A stretch of DNA of 11,122 nt from Bacteroidota bacterium. GTDB lineage: Bacteria > Bacteroidota > Bacteroidia > Flavobacteriales > Flavobacteriaceae. Location of the stretch: positions 1-11,122 of the forward strand of contig JAEWLD010000075.1 in NCBI GenBank assembly GCA_023393485.1. Reading direction: 5' to 3'. Shown here in pieces: positions 1 to 5,890 of this stretch (positions within the stretch are counted from its first letter, which is position 1; every line of letters begins with the position of its first letter). The notes under the pieces are model-generated. The model was not told where the DNA came from and made no database searches. It saw only the letters and a list, made by a program, of their open reading frames with translations. The position numbers and the translations under genes were made by a program.

Positions 1-179
1 TCGTCGATTGCGCCGGGAATGAGGTAATTGCCTTCAGCGTCGACGATGTTTACAGACGGCGACTTCGGGCTGATGTGTTCGCCGATTTCGACGATGATTT
101 CGCCCTCGATCAGCAAGTCGCCTTCAAGGATTTCGCCTTCATTGACAATTTTGGCATTCTTGATCAACGTACTTCCCAT
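1..179 (-). CDS. pyrC: Dihydroorotase, N-terminal part (cut by left window edge)
   Basis: The first 59 codons of an amidohydrolase, starting with ATG at 179-177 and still open at base 1. The visible protein opens with MGSTLIKNAKIVNEGEI and ends with NYLIPGAID. This is the N-terminal beta-sandwich of a dihydroorotase or related cyclic amidohydrolase, just before the metal-binding HxH expected next. Dihydroorotase closes carbamoyl-aspartate to dihydroorotate in pyrimidine synthesis, in the cytoplasm. The start lies one base after the stop of the glycosyltransferase, so the two are almost certainly co-transcribed and perhaps translationally coupled. The metal ligands and catalytic residues are outside the window, so allantoinase or hydantoinase relatives cannot be excluded from sequence alone. 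The placement after a polyprenol-phosphate mannosyltransferase matches my recollection of flavobacterial gene order. Confidence 0.8.
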   Translation of the reverse strand, partial: MGSTLIKNAKIVNEGEILEGDLLIEGEIIVEIGEHISPKSPSVNIVDAEGNYLIPGAID

Positions 180-180
180 G

Positions 181-903
181 TTACAATCTGTTGAATAATT
201 TGCGGATCCGCAAGGTGATAACGCCAAAAACGGCTTCTTTGATTATGGCGTTGCTCATTTTTGACTGGCCTTTGGTGCGGTCGGTGAAAATGATCGGCAC
301 TTCCACAATTTTAAAATGTTTGGCAAACGTGCGGTATTTCATTTCGATCTGGAATGCATAACCGATAAAATGCACACGCTCAAGCCCAATGTTTTCAAGT
401 ACTTTTCGCCTATAGCAGATAAATCCGGCAGTCGCATCCTGAATTTTCATCCCGGTGATGAAACGAACGTAACTCGATGCAAAATAAGACAAAAGCACTC
501 TGCTGAGCGGCCAATTGACAACATTCACGCCCGTAACGTAGCGCGACCCGATTGCCATGTCGGCGCCATTGACGCAGGCATCGTACAACTTTTCGAGATC
601 GTCCGGATTATGCGAAAAGTCTGCATCCATTTCAAAGATATAATCGTATTGATGTGACATCGCCCATTTGAACCCGGCAACATAAGCCGTTCCGAGGCCC
701 GCTTTTTTTGTGCGCTTTTTCAAAAACAACCTGCCATCGAATTCATGCATCAGGTCGGTTACTTTTTCAGCCGTACCATCAGGTGAATTGTCATCGACAA
801 TCAATACGTCGAATGCTTTGGGCAATGAAAAAACCTTGCGGATAATCGCTTCGATATTCTCGATTTCATTAAACGTAGGAATAATGACCAGGCTGTCGCT
901 CAT
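181..903 (-). CDS. Polyprenol monophosphomannose synthase-like glycosyltransferase (GT2)
   Basis: A 240-residue cytoplasmic or membrane-associated family 2 glycosyltransferase resembling dolichol-phosphate mannose synthase (DPM1/Ppm1). These enzymes move mannose from GDP-mannose to a polyprenyl phosphate, supplying lipid-linked sugar for envelope glycosylation. The nucleotide-sugar fold is visible: VIIPTFNE near residues 6-13, DDNSPDGT at 37-44, the metal-binding DADFSHNP at 93-100, and a family-typical DRTKGQSKM near 206-214. There is no C-terminal GtrA-type membrane domain, so this is the short soluble form; the basic amphipathic C-terminus may contact membrane. I chose ATG at 903; an upstream in-frame GTG at 909 is possible but less likely. 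It is divergent from the DUF4271 gene and directly precedes dihydroorotase. A TAnnTTTG match lies 26 bases upstream. Donor and acceptor are inferred from family only. Confidence 0.85.
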   Translation of the reverse strand: MSDSLVIIPTFNEIENIEAIIRKVFSLPKAFDVLIVDDNSPDGTAEKVTDLMHEFDGRLFLKKRTKKAGLGTAYVAGFKWAMSHQYDYIFEMDADFSHNPDDLEKLYDACVNGADMAIGSRYVTGVNVVNWPLSRVLLSYFASSYVRFITGMKIQDATAGFICYRRKVLENIGLERVHFIGYAFQIEMKYRTFAKHFKIVEVPIIFTDRTKGQSKMSNAIIKEAVFGVITLRIRKLFNRL

Positions 904-928
904 CGGCACAAAAGCATCTAATTGTCAG

Positions 929-936
929 CAAAAATA
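929..936 (-). promoter_or_regulatory. Bacteroidota-type -7 promoter element for the glycosyltransferase-pyrC pair
   Basis: The minus strand reads TATTTTTG, an exact match to TAnnTTTG. Transcription would begin near 925, giving a leader of about 20 bases before the ATG at 903. I see no clear TTG-type -33 box at the expected distance. Confidence 0.5.
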
Positions 937-1033
937 AGGTTTTTGGCGCTTCGGATTCATAATAAAATGATAATAGTTCATCGGTTGCCGAACCGCTTGG
1001 ATTGCTGCGGTTTTCGAGTTATGAACAGTCCTG

Positions 1034-1061
1034 TTGCCGTAACCAAAAATCATTACTTTTG
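1034..1061 (+). promoter_or_regulatory. Bacteroidota-type promoter for the DUF4271-hemD-like pair
   Basis: TTG at 1034-1036 and TACTTTTG at 1054-1061 match the -33 and -7 elements of the Bacteroidota primary sigma factor, with a 17-base spacer. The predicted transcription start is close to 1065, at or next to the ATG at 1066, so the message may be leaderless. If translation instead started further upstream, the promoter would lie inside the coding region, which argues for the 1066 start. Confidence 0.55.
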
Positions 1062-1065
1062 CGAA

Positions 1066-1731
1066 ATGATAGCCGAGTCCATTTTACCGCGAATTCTTGA
1101 ACCCACAGACTGGGCAACCGTACTGTTCGTGGTATGTTTTGCGCTGCTTGCGGTAACGCGAACGGCTTTTGAGAAGCGCTTCGCCGATTTTGCGCGACTG
1201 CTCGTATCAGATAAATACATCAAGGTTTACAAGGATCCAAGCCATTTGATGAGCGGCTTTACCATCCTGCTTTTTACTGTTCAGGTCATTTCGGTTGCTT
1301 TTTTTATCCAGCTCGCTTTAGCCCATTACGGTTTTGCGACCAAGACAGATTGGGTGCTTTTCATCCGGATTTCTACTTTGCTCGGCGTTTTCATTCTTTG
1401 CAAATTCCTGATTGACAAAATCATAGGCACGGCGTTTAACATGGATGAGTTCGTTGAGCAATTCAATTTGCGCAAGGTGAGCTACAGAAGTTATATTGCG
1501 CTATTATTGCTGCCTGTCGATATTGTGCTATTTTATTCCAATACGTCACCGGAATTTCTGTTTTTCGTTTTAATCACTGCAATATTGGCAACAAATCTGT
1601 TAACTTATCTTGTTGCGTTGAAGAATTACCAAAACTTTATTGCCGGCAAGCTGTTTTATTTTATTTTGTATCTTTGCGCTCTTGAAATAGCGCCCTACTA
1701 TTTTATGTATTATTGGTTTACAAAAAGTTAA
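1066..1731 (+). CDS. DUF4271 family integral membrane protein
   Basis: A 221-residue polytopic membrane protein of the DUF4271 family, common in Bacteroidota and of unknown function. About six hydrophobic segments are visible, roughly residues 15-32, 62-85, 96-120, 139-157, 161-180 and 196-216. The most characteristic stretches are the FNLRKVSYRSYIALLLLPVD region near the middle and ALEIAPYYFMYYWF at the C-terminus; I recognise both from the family. The reading frame stays open upstream to a TTG at 922, and there is an ATG at 1021. I prefer ATG 1066 because it gives the family-like length and follows a perfect promoter element. A HemD-like gene starts 18 bases downstream on the same strand, so the pair is probably one transcript. 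No catalytic motif is seen. Confidence 0.85.
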   Translation: MIAESILPRILEPTDWATVLFVVCFALLAVTRTAFEKRFADFARLLVSDKYIKVYKDPSHLMSGFTILLFTVQVISVAFFIQLALAHYGFATKTDWVLFIRISTLLGVFILCKFLIDKIIGTAFNMDEFVEQFNLRKVSYRSYIALLLLPVDIVLFYSNTSPEFLFFVLITAILATNLLTYLVALKNYQNFIAGKLFYFILYLCALEIAPYYFMYYWFTKS

Positions 1732-1749
1732 TGCATCCAAAATATCCCT

Positions 1750-2508
1750 ATGAAAGTCAAAACAATTTTGGTATCGCAGCCTGAACCCAATGTAGCGAAT
1801 TCGCCTTACTTTGATCTGCAGCAAAAACTGAAAGTTAAAATAGATTTCAGACCGTTTATCCATGTTGAGGGCGTCAGCGCTAAAGACATCCGTTTACAGA
1901 AAATCGACGTCAGCCAATACACCGCCATCATTCTTACAAGCAAAAACGCGGTTGACCATTTCTTTCGCGTCGCCGAGGAAATGCGGTATAAAGTTCCTGA
2001 AGGATTGAAATATTTCTGCCAGTCTGAAGCCATCGCTTATTATCTGCAGAAATACGTCGTATATAGAAAGCGTAAAATTTACGTCGGCCAAAGAGATTTC
2101 GGCGATCTGGTTCCGCTGATCAAAAAATATAAGGAAGAAAAATTCCTGTTGCCCGCTTCGGACCAACTCAATCCCGAAGCGCCGCAAATCCTCAACGCGC
2201 TTAAGGTAGATTGGACACAGGGAACGTTTTATAAAACGGTTATGAGCGATTTGTCAGATCTGGCAGATGTCTACTACGACGTTCTCGCGTTTTTCAGCCC
2301 AACGGGAATCAAGTCACTGTTCAAGAACTTTCCTGACTTCAAGCAAAATGATACCCGAATTGCGGTCTTCGGCGCTTCGGTACAAAAAGAAGCCGAAGCA
2401 CACGGGTTGCGCGTAGACATTATGGCGCCGTCACCCGAAGCGCCGTCAATGACGATGGCTTTGGAGAAATACATCATCAAAGCAAATAAAGAAACTAAAG
2501 ACAAATAA
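1750..2508 (+). CDS. Uroporphyrinogen-III synthase family protein (HemD-like)
   Basis: A 252-residue protein of the HemD family. The true enzyme converts hydroxymethylbilane to uroporphyrinogen III, the branch point to haem, sirohaem and cobalamin, in the cytoplasm. Family marks are MKVKTILVSQPEP at the start, IILTSKNAVDHFF near 60-72, the FFSPTGIKSLF segment in the second half (usual form SxxG/SPTG), and APSPEAPSMT near the C-terminus. Both lobes of the two-domain fold appear present and the length is normal. It follows a DUF4271 gene after 18 bases, with no other haem gene in the window. Sequence conservation in this family is low, so family membership is firm but enzymatic activity is less so; flavobacterial genomes may carry a second copy in a hem cluster. 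For this reason I withhold a gene symbol. A strong terminator follows. Confidence 0.8.
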   Translation: MKVKTILVSQPEPNVANSPYFDLQQKLKVKIDFRPFIHVEGVSAKDIRLQKIDVSQYTAIILTSKNAVDHFFRVAEEMRYKVPEGLKYFCQSEAIAYYLQKYVVYRKRKIYVGQRDFGDLVPLIKKYKEEKFLLPASDQLNPEAPQILNALKVDWTQGTFYKTVMSDLSDLADVYYDVLAFFSPTGIKSLFKNFPDFKQNDTRIAVFGASVQKEAEAHGLRVDIMAPSPEAPSMTMALEKYIIKANKETKDK

Positions 2509-2532
2509 GCGGAAAAAGAAATCTACTATATG

Positions 2533-2560
2533 AAGCGCTGCGTTTGCGGCGTTTTTTTTT
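2533..2560 (+). terminator. Intrinsic terminator after the hemD-like gene
   Basis: The RNA can form a stem of 8-9 pairs (2533-2541 with 2546-2554, including two G-U pairs) around a GTTT loop, running straight into nine T residues at 2552-2560. It begins 24 bases after the hemD-like stop and is oriented for the plus strand. Confidence 0.75.
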
Positions 2561-2572
2561 GCTTTTTGCGAA

Positions 2573-2604
2573 TAAAAAAAAGCCGCTTATTCCTAAGCGG
2601 CTTT
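2573..2604 (-). terminator. Intrinsic terminator after pckA
   Basis: A perfect 11-bp inverted repeat, AAAGCCGCTTA at 2579-2589 and TAAGCGGCTTT at 2594-2604, encloses a 4-base loop. On the minus strand it is followed by a T run (A run at 2574-2581 on the plus strand), the layout of a rho-independent terminator for pckA, whose stop is 18 bases away. It may also back up termination from the plus strand. Confidence 0.85.
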
Positions 2605-2622
2605 AACCTCGAATTAATAACA

Positions 2623-4224
2623 TTATCCTCTTGGCGCTCCAGCCATAATCTCTTCATTGGCAAATTCCTCAAACTTCTTGAAGTTCTCACGGAATTTGTC
2701 TGCAAGTTCAATCGCTTTAGCGTCATACAAGTTTTTATCTTCCCATGTGTTTCTCGGGTTAAGGACTTCATTGGGAATGTTCGGGCAAGTCGTTGGCATT
2801 TCGATGCCGAAAACCTCATGTTTGACAAATTCAACATTGTTGAGTTCGCCGTTAAGCGCAGCCGTGATCATCGCCCTTGTATATTTCAACTTCATACGAC
2901 TTCCGACGCCATATGGCCCACCAGTCCAGCCGGTATTGACCAACCAAACCGTTACGCCGGCTTCCTGCATTTTGGCACTCAGCATTTCGGCATATTTGGT
3001 TGGGTGCAACGGCATGAACGGCGCACCGAAACACGCTGAGAAATTCGGCTGCGGCTCATTGATTCCGGCTTCGGTTCCGGCCACTTTTGCAGTATAGCCC
3101 GAAATGAAGTGATAAGCAGCCTGTCCGGGAGTCAATTTTGCGATCGGAGGCAGGATTCCAAATGAATCAGCGGTCAAAAAGAAAATATTTTTCGGGTTTC
3201 TACCGATTGACCCCGGTTGGATATTGTCAATGTGGTAAATAGGATAACTTACGCGTGTATTCGGTGTGATTGAAACATCTTCAAAGTCGACTTCATTCGT
3301 GCCTGGCTTGAAGATTACGTTTTCAAGGATCGCACCGCGTTTGATGGCACGGAAAATATCGGGTTCGTTCTCTTCGGTCAGGTTGATGACCTTGGCATAG
3401 CAACCGCCTTCAAAGTTGAACACGGTGTTTTCTTTGGTCCAGCCGTGCTCGTCGTCGCCAATCAGCTTGCGCTCAGGATCGGCCGACAATGTCGTTTTTC
3501 CAGTGCCCGAAAGTCCGAAGAAAATCGCCGTATCGCCATCTTTACCGACATTGGCCGAACAGTGCATCGGGAATGTATTCTTGTCTACAGGCAATATGAA
3601 GTTCAATGCCGAGAAAATGCCTTTTTTCATTTCGCCGGTATAGCCCGTCCCGCCGATAAGCGCAATTTTTTTAGTAAAGTTCAAAATCGCGAAATTGTGC
3701 TGGCGCGTACCGTCGAGGGCCGGGTCGGCCATAAAACCAGGCGCACATATCACATGCCAGTCAGCCGCAAAGTTTTCAAGTTCAGACGTCTTTGGGCGCA
3801 GGAACATATTGTAGCAAAACAGGTTTGCCCACGGCGTTTCAGTGACAACCCGGACGTTAAGCCTGTAATTCTCATCGGCACAAACGTAACTGTCGCGCGC
3901 ATAGATTTCCTTATTGGAAAGATAGTTCATCACTTTGTCGTAAAGCGCGTCGAATTTTTCAGGATCGAACGGCAAATTGACTTTTCCCCACCAGACTTTA
4001 TCAGCGGTGACTGAATCTTTGACGATAAAGCGATCTTGCGGTGAACGGCCCGTAAATTCGCCTGTATTGACGGCCAGCGCGCCGGCAGACGATTCCACGC
4101 CCTGGCCGAACTTTATGGTAAGGTCATGCAGCTCATCGGGAGACAGCTGGTAATGAACATTTGAATTTTTGATTCCTAAGCCTTCTAACGAAATCGATTT
4201 CGTAATCAGCGTGTTATTATCCAT
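2623..4224 (-). CDS. pckA: Phosphoenolpyruvate carboxykinase (ATP)
   Basis: A 533-residue cytoplasmic enzyme that converts oxaloacetate and ATP to phosphoenolpyruvate, CO2 and ADP, the first committed gluconeogenic step; in some anaerobes it runs in reverse. The length fits ATP-type PEPCK (about 530-540). Visible motifs in order: TGEFTGRSP at 54-62 with the substrate-binding arginine, GGTGYTGEMKKGIFS at 191-205 (PEPCK signature with the metal/substrate lysine region), the P-loop GLSGTGKTT at 237-245, and the kinase-2 motif IGDDEHGW at 255-262. All catalytic blocks look intact. I chose ATG 4224; the frame continues 12 codons upstream, but an exact promoter element lies in that stretch, so the longer form is unlikely. 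It has its own terminator and promoter, with a LacI-type palindrome upstream, suggesting carbon-source control. The DUF423 gene lies upstream on the same strand. Confidence 0.98.
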   Translation of the reverse strand: MDNNTLITKSISLEGLGIKNSNVHYQLSPDELHDLTIKFGQGVESSAGALAVNTGEFTGRSPQDRFIVKDSVTADKVWWGKVNLPFDPEKFDALYDKVMNYLSNKEIYARDSYVCADENYRLNVRVVTETPWANLFCYNMFLRPKTSELENFAADWHVICAPGFMADPALDGTRQHNFAILNFTKKIALIGGTGYTGEMKKGIFSALNFILPVDKNTFPMHCSANVGKDGDTAIFFGLSGTGKTTLSADPERKLIGDDEHGWTKENTVFNFEGGCYAKVINLTEENEPDIFRAIKRGAILENVIFKPGTNEVDFEDVSITPNTRVSYPIYHIDNIQPGSIGRNPKNIFFLTADSFGILPPIAKLTPGQAAYHFISGYTAKVAGTEAGINEPQPNFSACFGAPFMPLHPTKYAEMLSAKMQEAGVTVWLVNTGWTGGPYGVGSRMKLKYTRAMITAALNGELNNVEFVKHEVFGIEMPTTCPNIPNEVLNPRNTWEDKNLYDAKAIELADKFRENFKKFEEFANEEIMAGAPRG

Positions 4225-4257
4225 AAGTTTTGTTTGAGTTGTGTATTTTAAAGAAGG

Positions 4258-4265
4258 CAAAAGTA
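4258..4265 (-). promoter_or_regulatory. Bacteroidota-type -7 promoter element for pckA
   Basis: The minus strand reads TACTTTTG, an exact TAnnTTTG match. The predicted start near 4254 gives a leader of about 30 bases. There is no TTG at the -33 position; that place is taken by the palindrome at 4279-4290. Confidence 0.6.
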
Positions 4266-4278
4266 AAAAATTAATGTT

Positions 4279-4290
4279 GAAAACGTTTTC
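4279..4290. promoter_or_regulatory. LacI/CcpA-type operator palindrome in the pckA promoter
   Basis: GAAAACGTTTTC is a perfect 12-bp palindrome with the central CG typical of LacI/GalR-family operators. With its flanks (4277-4292) it fits 15 of 16 positions of the Bacillus-type cre consensus WTGNAARCGNWWWCAW, as I recall that consensus. Its centre is about 31 bases upstream of the predicted pckA transcription start, over the -33 region, where a bound protein would most simply repress. The binding protein is not in the window. Confidence 0.5.
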
Positions 4291-4303
4291 TTAACAATCA
4301 ATT

Positions 4304-4690
4304 TTATGACTTTTTGCGCACGAAATTAACGAACAGCACCAGCCAGGCCGCAATCAATAATATTCCGCCGGCCGGCGTCACCCATCCGATCCCACTGAAA
4401 TCGACACCGCTGAGACTTCTTGTCGACAGTATATAAATCGAGCCCGAAAACAATGTAACACCGCTAACTGTCAGCCAATACATGCTCTTTCGCGCACGGT
4501 CCGGAATTGACGGATAAAGCGCGACGAACAACAGAAAAAATGCGTGATACATCTGGTAGCGTGCCCCTGTTTTAAAAGCGGCGAGCATCTCGGGCTCAAG
4601 CAAATCCTTCAGTTTATGCGCGCCAAATGCGTCGAGCATGATAGCGGTCATTCCGAAAAAAGCCGCGGTGGCAATAATTTTTCGTTCCAT
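4304..4690 (-). CDS. DUF423 family small membrane protein (YgdD-like)
   Basis: A 128-residue integral membrane protein of the DUF423 family, function unknown. Four hydrophobic segments are visible, about residues 5-22, 47-61, 70-88 and 101-123. The family-typical LDAFGAHKLKD motif follows the first helix (near 19-29), then the conserved ARYQMYHAF block near 43-51, and GWVTPAGGILLIAAW near the end, which fits the family's GxxTPxGG pattern. Length is normal for the family. The start is ATG 4690, preceded by an exact TAnnTTTG. The pckA gene lies downstream on the same strand with its own promoter, and I see no terminator between them, so some read-through is possible. Divergent from the DUF3108 gene. 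Confidence 0.9.
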   Translation of the reverse strand: MERKIIATAAFFGMTAIMLDAFGAHKLKDLLEPEMLAAFKTGARYQMYHAFFLLFVALYPSIPDRARKSMYWLTVSGVTLFSGSIYILSTRSLSGVDFSGIGWVTPAGGILLIAAWLVLFVNFVRKKS

Positions 4691-4706
4691 AATTAATCTA
4701 TAGGTG

Positions 4707-4714
4707 CAAAATTA
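4707..4714 (-). promoter_or_regulatory. Bacteroidota-type -7 promoter element for the DUF423 gene
   Basis: The minus strand reads TAATTTTG, an exact TAnnTTTG match. The predicted start near 4703 gives a leader of about 13 bases. A TTG occurs at 4727-4729, but only 12 bases away, too close for a normal -33 box. Confidence 0.5.
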
Positions 4715-4769
4715 CCTGATAACTCCCAATAATTAATGCCGGCCGAAGAATTTTAAACGTTAAATAAAG

Positions 4770-4777
4770 TACATTTG
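4770..4777 (+). promoter_or_regulatory. Bacteroidota-type -7 promoter element for the DUF3108 operon
   Basis: TACATTTG is an exact TAnnTTTG match. The predicted start near 4781 gives a leader of about 17 bases before the ATG at 4798. It faces away from the DUF423 promoter, about 55 bases off. No clear -33 box is seen. Confidence 0.55.
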
Positions 4778-4797
4778 CACGACCATTTTTTGCGAAA

Positions 4798-5550
4798 ATG
4801 AAGAAAGTACTATTTGTTTGCTGCCTGTTTTTAACAATCACCGGACGCACCCAAATCAAATCCGGGGAAACGCTGACGTATGCGGCATCTTACAATATGG
4901 CCGGGCTGATGACGCAGATCGCCGAGGTCAAGCTCGGAACCGGTACTGTCAAAACCCCGAAAAACAATTACCTGCATTTGACCTGTCAGGCGGTAACGTT
5001 CAGCAAATGGGATTCATTTTTCAGGATTCGGGACCTTTATGAATCTTATGTCAATCCGGTGACTTTGAAACCGACGATGTACAAGCGTGACATTTCTGAA
5101 GGCGGTTATGCCAAAAAAGAAAAATATACTTTCACCAACGACGGCCGGACGATAAACAGCACGGTCAAAAAACAACAGCGGCCCGAAAGAAAGAAAACGT
5201 TAGCCGTTGGCCCGGCCACGCAAGACGTGCTTTCGATTCTTTATAAATTGCGAACAGTAAATATCGGCGCGCAAAAACCTGGGCAGACCACAGCGTTCAC
5301 GGTGATTTTCGACGAAAAAGAAATCCCCGTCATCGTTAAATATATGGGCAGGGAATCTGTCACTGCAGGAAACCTCGGCAAAAAAGACTGTTACAAGGTT
5401 TCGATTTCGGCCAAAACAGATGCGTTGAAAGGCAAAGACAAAAACCTGATCTGGCTTACTGCCGATGCGTCAAAAGTGCCGGCGTTGATCAAATTCAGCA
5501 TTCCTGTCGGAACCGGGCAATTGACCCTCAAAACCGCTACAGGCATTTAA
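4798..5550 (+). CDS. Secreted DUF3108 domain protein
   Basis: A 250-residue protein with an N-terminal signal peptide (MKKVLFVCCLFLTITGRTQ; positive start, hydrophobic core, probable cleavage around residue 19), so exported to the periplasm or beyond. The mature part matches the DUF3108 family: it opens with GETLTYAASYNMAGLMTQIA, continues with a lipocalin-like beta-rich pattern (ESYVNPVTLKPTMYKRDISEGGY near 82-104), and ends with IWLTADASKVPALIKFSIPVGTG. The two cysteines in the signal peptide are not in a clear lipobox, so I do not call it a lipoprotein. Function is unknown; the family is beta-rich and may bind lipids or hydrophobic ligands, which is inference. It appears to be the first gene of a plus-strand operon: the small membrane protein starts 10 bases after its stop. 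Confidence 0.85.
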   Translation: MKKVLFVCCLFLTITGRTQIKSGETLTYAASYNMAGLMTQIAEVKLGTGTVKTPKNNYLHLTCQAVTFSKWDSFFRIRDLYESYVNPVTLKPTMYKRDISEGGYAKKEKYTFTNDGRTINSTVKKQQRPERKKTLAVGPATQDVLSILYKLRTVNIGAQKPGQTTAFTVIFDEKEIPVIVKYMGRESVTAGNLGKKDCYKVSISAKTDALKGKDKNLIWLTADASKVPALIKFSIPVGTGQLTLKTATGI

Positions 5551-5560
5551 AAGTGTAAAA

Positions 5561-5890
5561 ATGGCTAAAAAAATATTCATCGGTATTGCTGTATTCTTTG
5601 CGCTGGTCAGCATCGTTTTTACGATTTTGCCGCTTGACACACTTGCAATTTTGCCAATTATCCCTACGGCGATTTTTGCATTTCTCGCTTTCAGGAATTC
5701 CAGTGGAAGGCAATGGCACGCATCGCGATTATTGCTGATTGTGTCGGGACTTTTGTTTGTAGTCGTTATCGGAAAACAGCTTTTCGCGACAAACGAGGTC
5801 GAAACCGACCGCCAATTCGAACAGAAAAAAATACAATCCGAAAAGGAAACCAAAAAGGAACTCGAAGAACTTGAAGGACTAGAACAATGA
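5561..5890 (+). CDS. Small membrane protein with charged coiled-coil tail, function unknown
   Basis: A 109-residue protein I cannot assign to a named family. Three hydrophobic segments are visible, roughly residues 4-24, 28-45 and 58-76. A strongly charged tail (about 78-109) follows, rich in Glu, Lys and Gln, and probably a helix or short coiled coil. With a positive N-terminus, the tail would face the periplasm after three crossings by the positive-inside rule, but this is uncertain because the tail also carries lysines. It starts 10 bases after the DUF3108 stop, and its TGA overlaps the ATG of the saccharopine dehydrogenase (ATGA, 5887-5890). This suggests co-transcription and translational coupling. 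No catalytic motif is visible. The tight packing and the normal coding character support a real gene. Confidence 0.75.
   Translation: MAKKIFIGIAVFFALVSIVFTILPLDTLAILPIIPTAIFAFLAFRNSSGRQWHASRLLLIVSGLLFVVVIGKQLFATNEVETDRQFEQKKIQSEKETKKELEELEGLEQ

Noticed and set aside
922..1065. N-terminal extension of the DUF4271 protein
   Set aside because: It would start with TTG, adds 48 residues without family likeness, and would contain the promoter of the gene itself.
1669..1676. TATCTTTG, an exact TAnnTTTG match inside the end of the DUF4271 gene, 73 bases before the hemD-like ATG
   Set aside because: It might be an internal promoter, but no -33 box lies at a fitting distance (the nearest TTG is 26 bases away) and it falls in coding sequence, so chance is the simpler reading.
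3445..4014. 189-codon open frame on the plus strand, antisense to pckA
   Set aside because: It lies wholly inside the well-supported pckA gene and its protein is rich in Arg, Cys and His without recognisable domains, as expected for a shadow frame.
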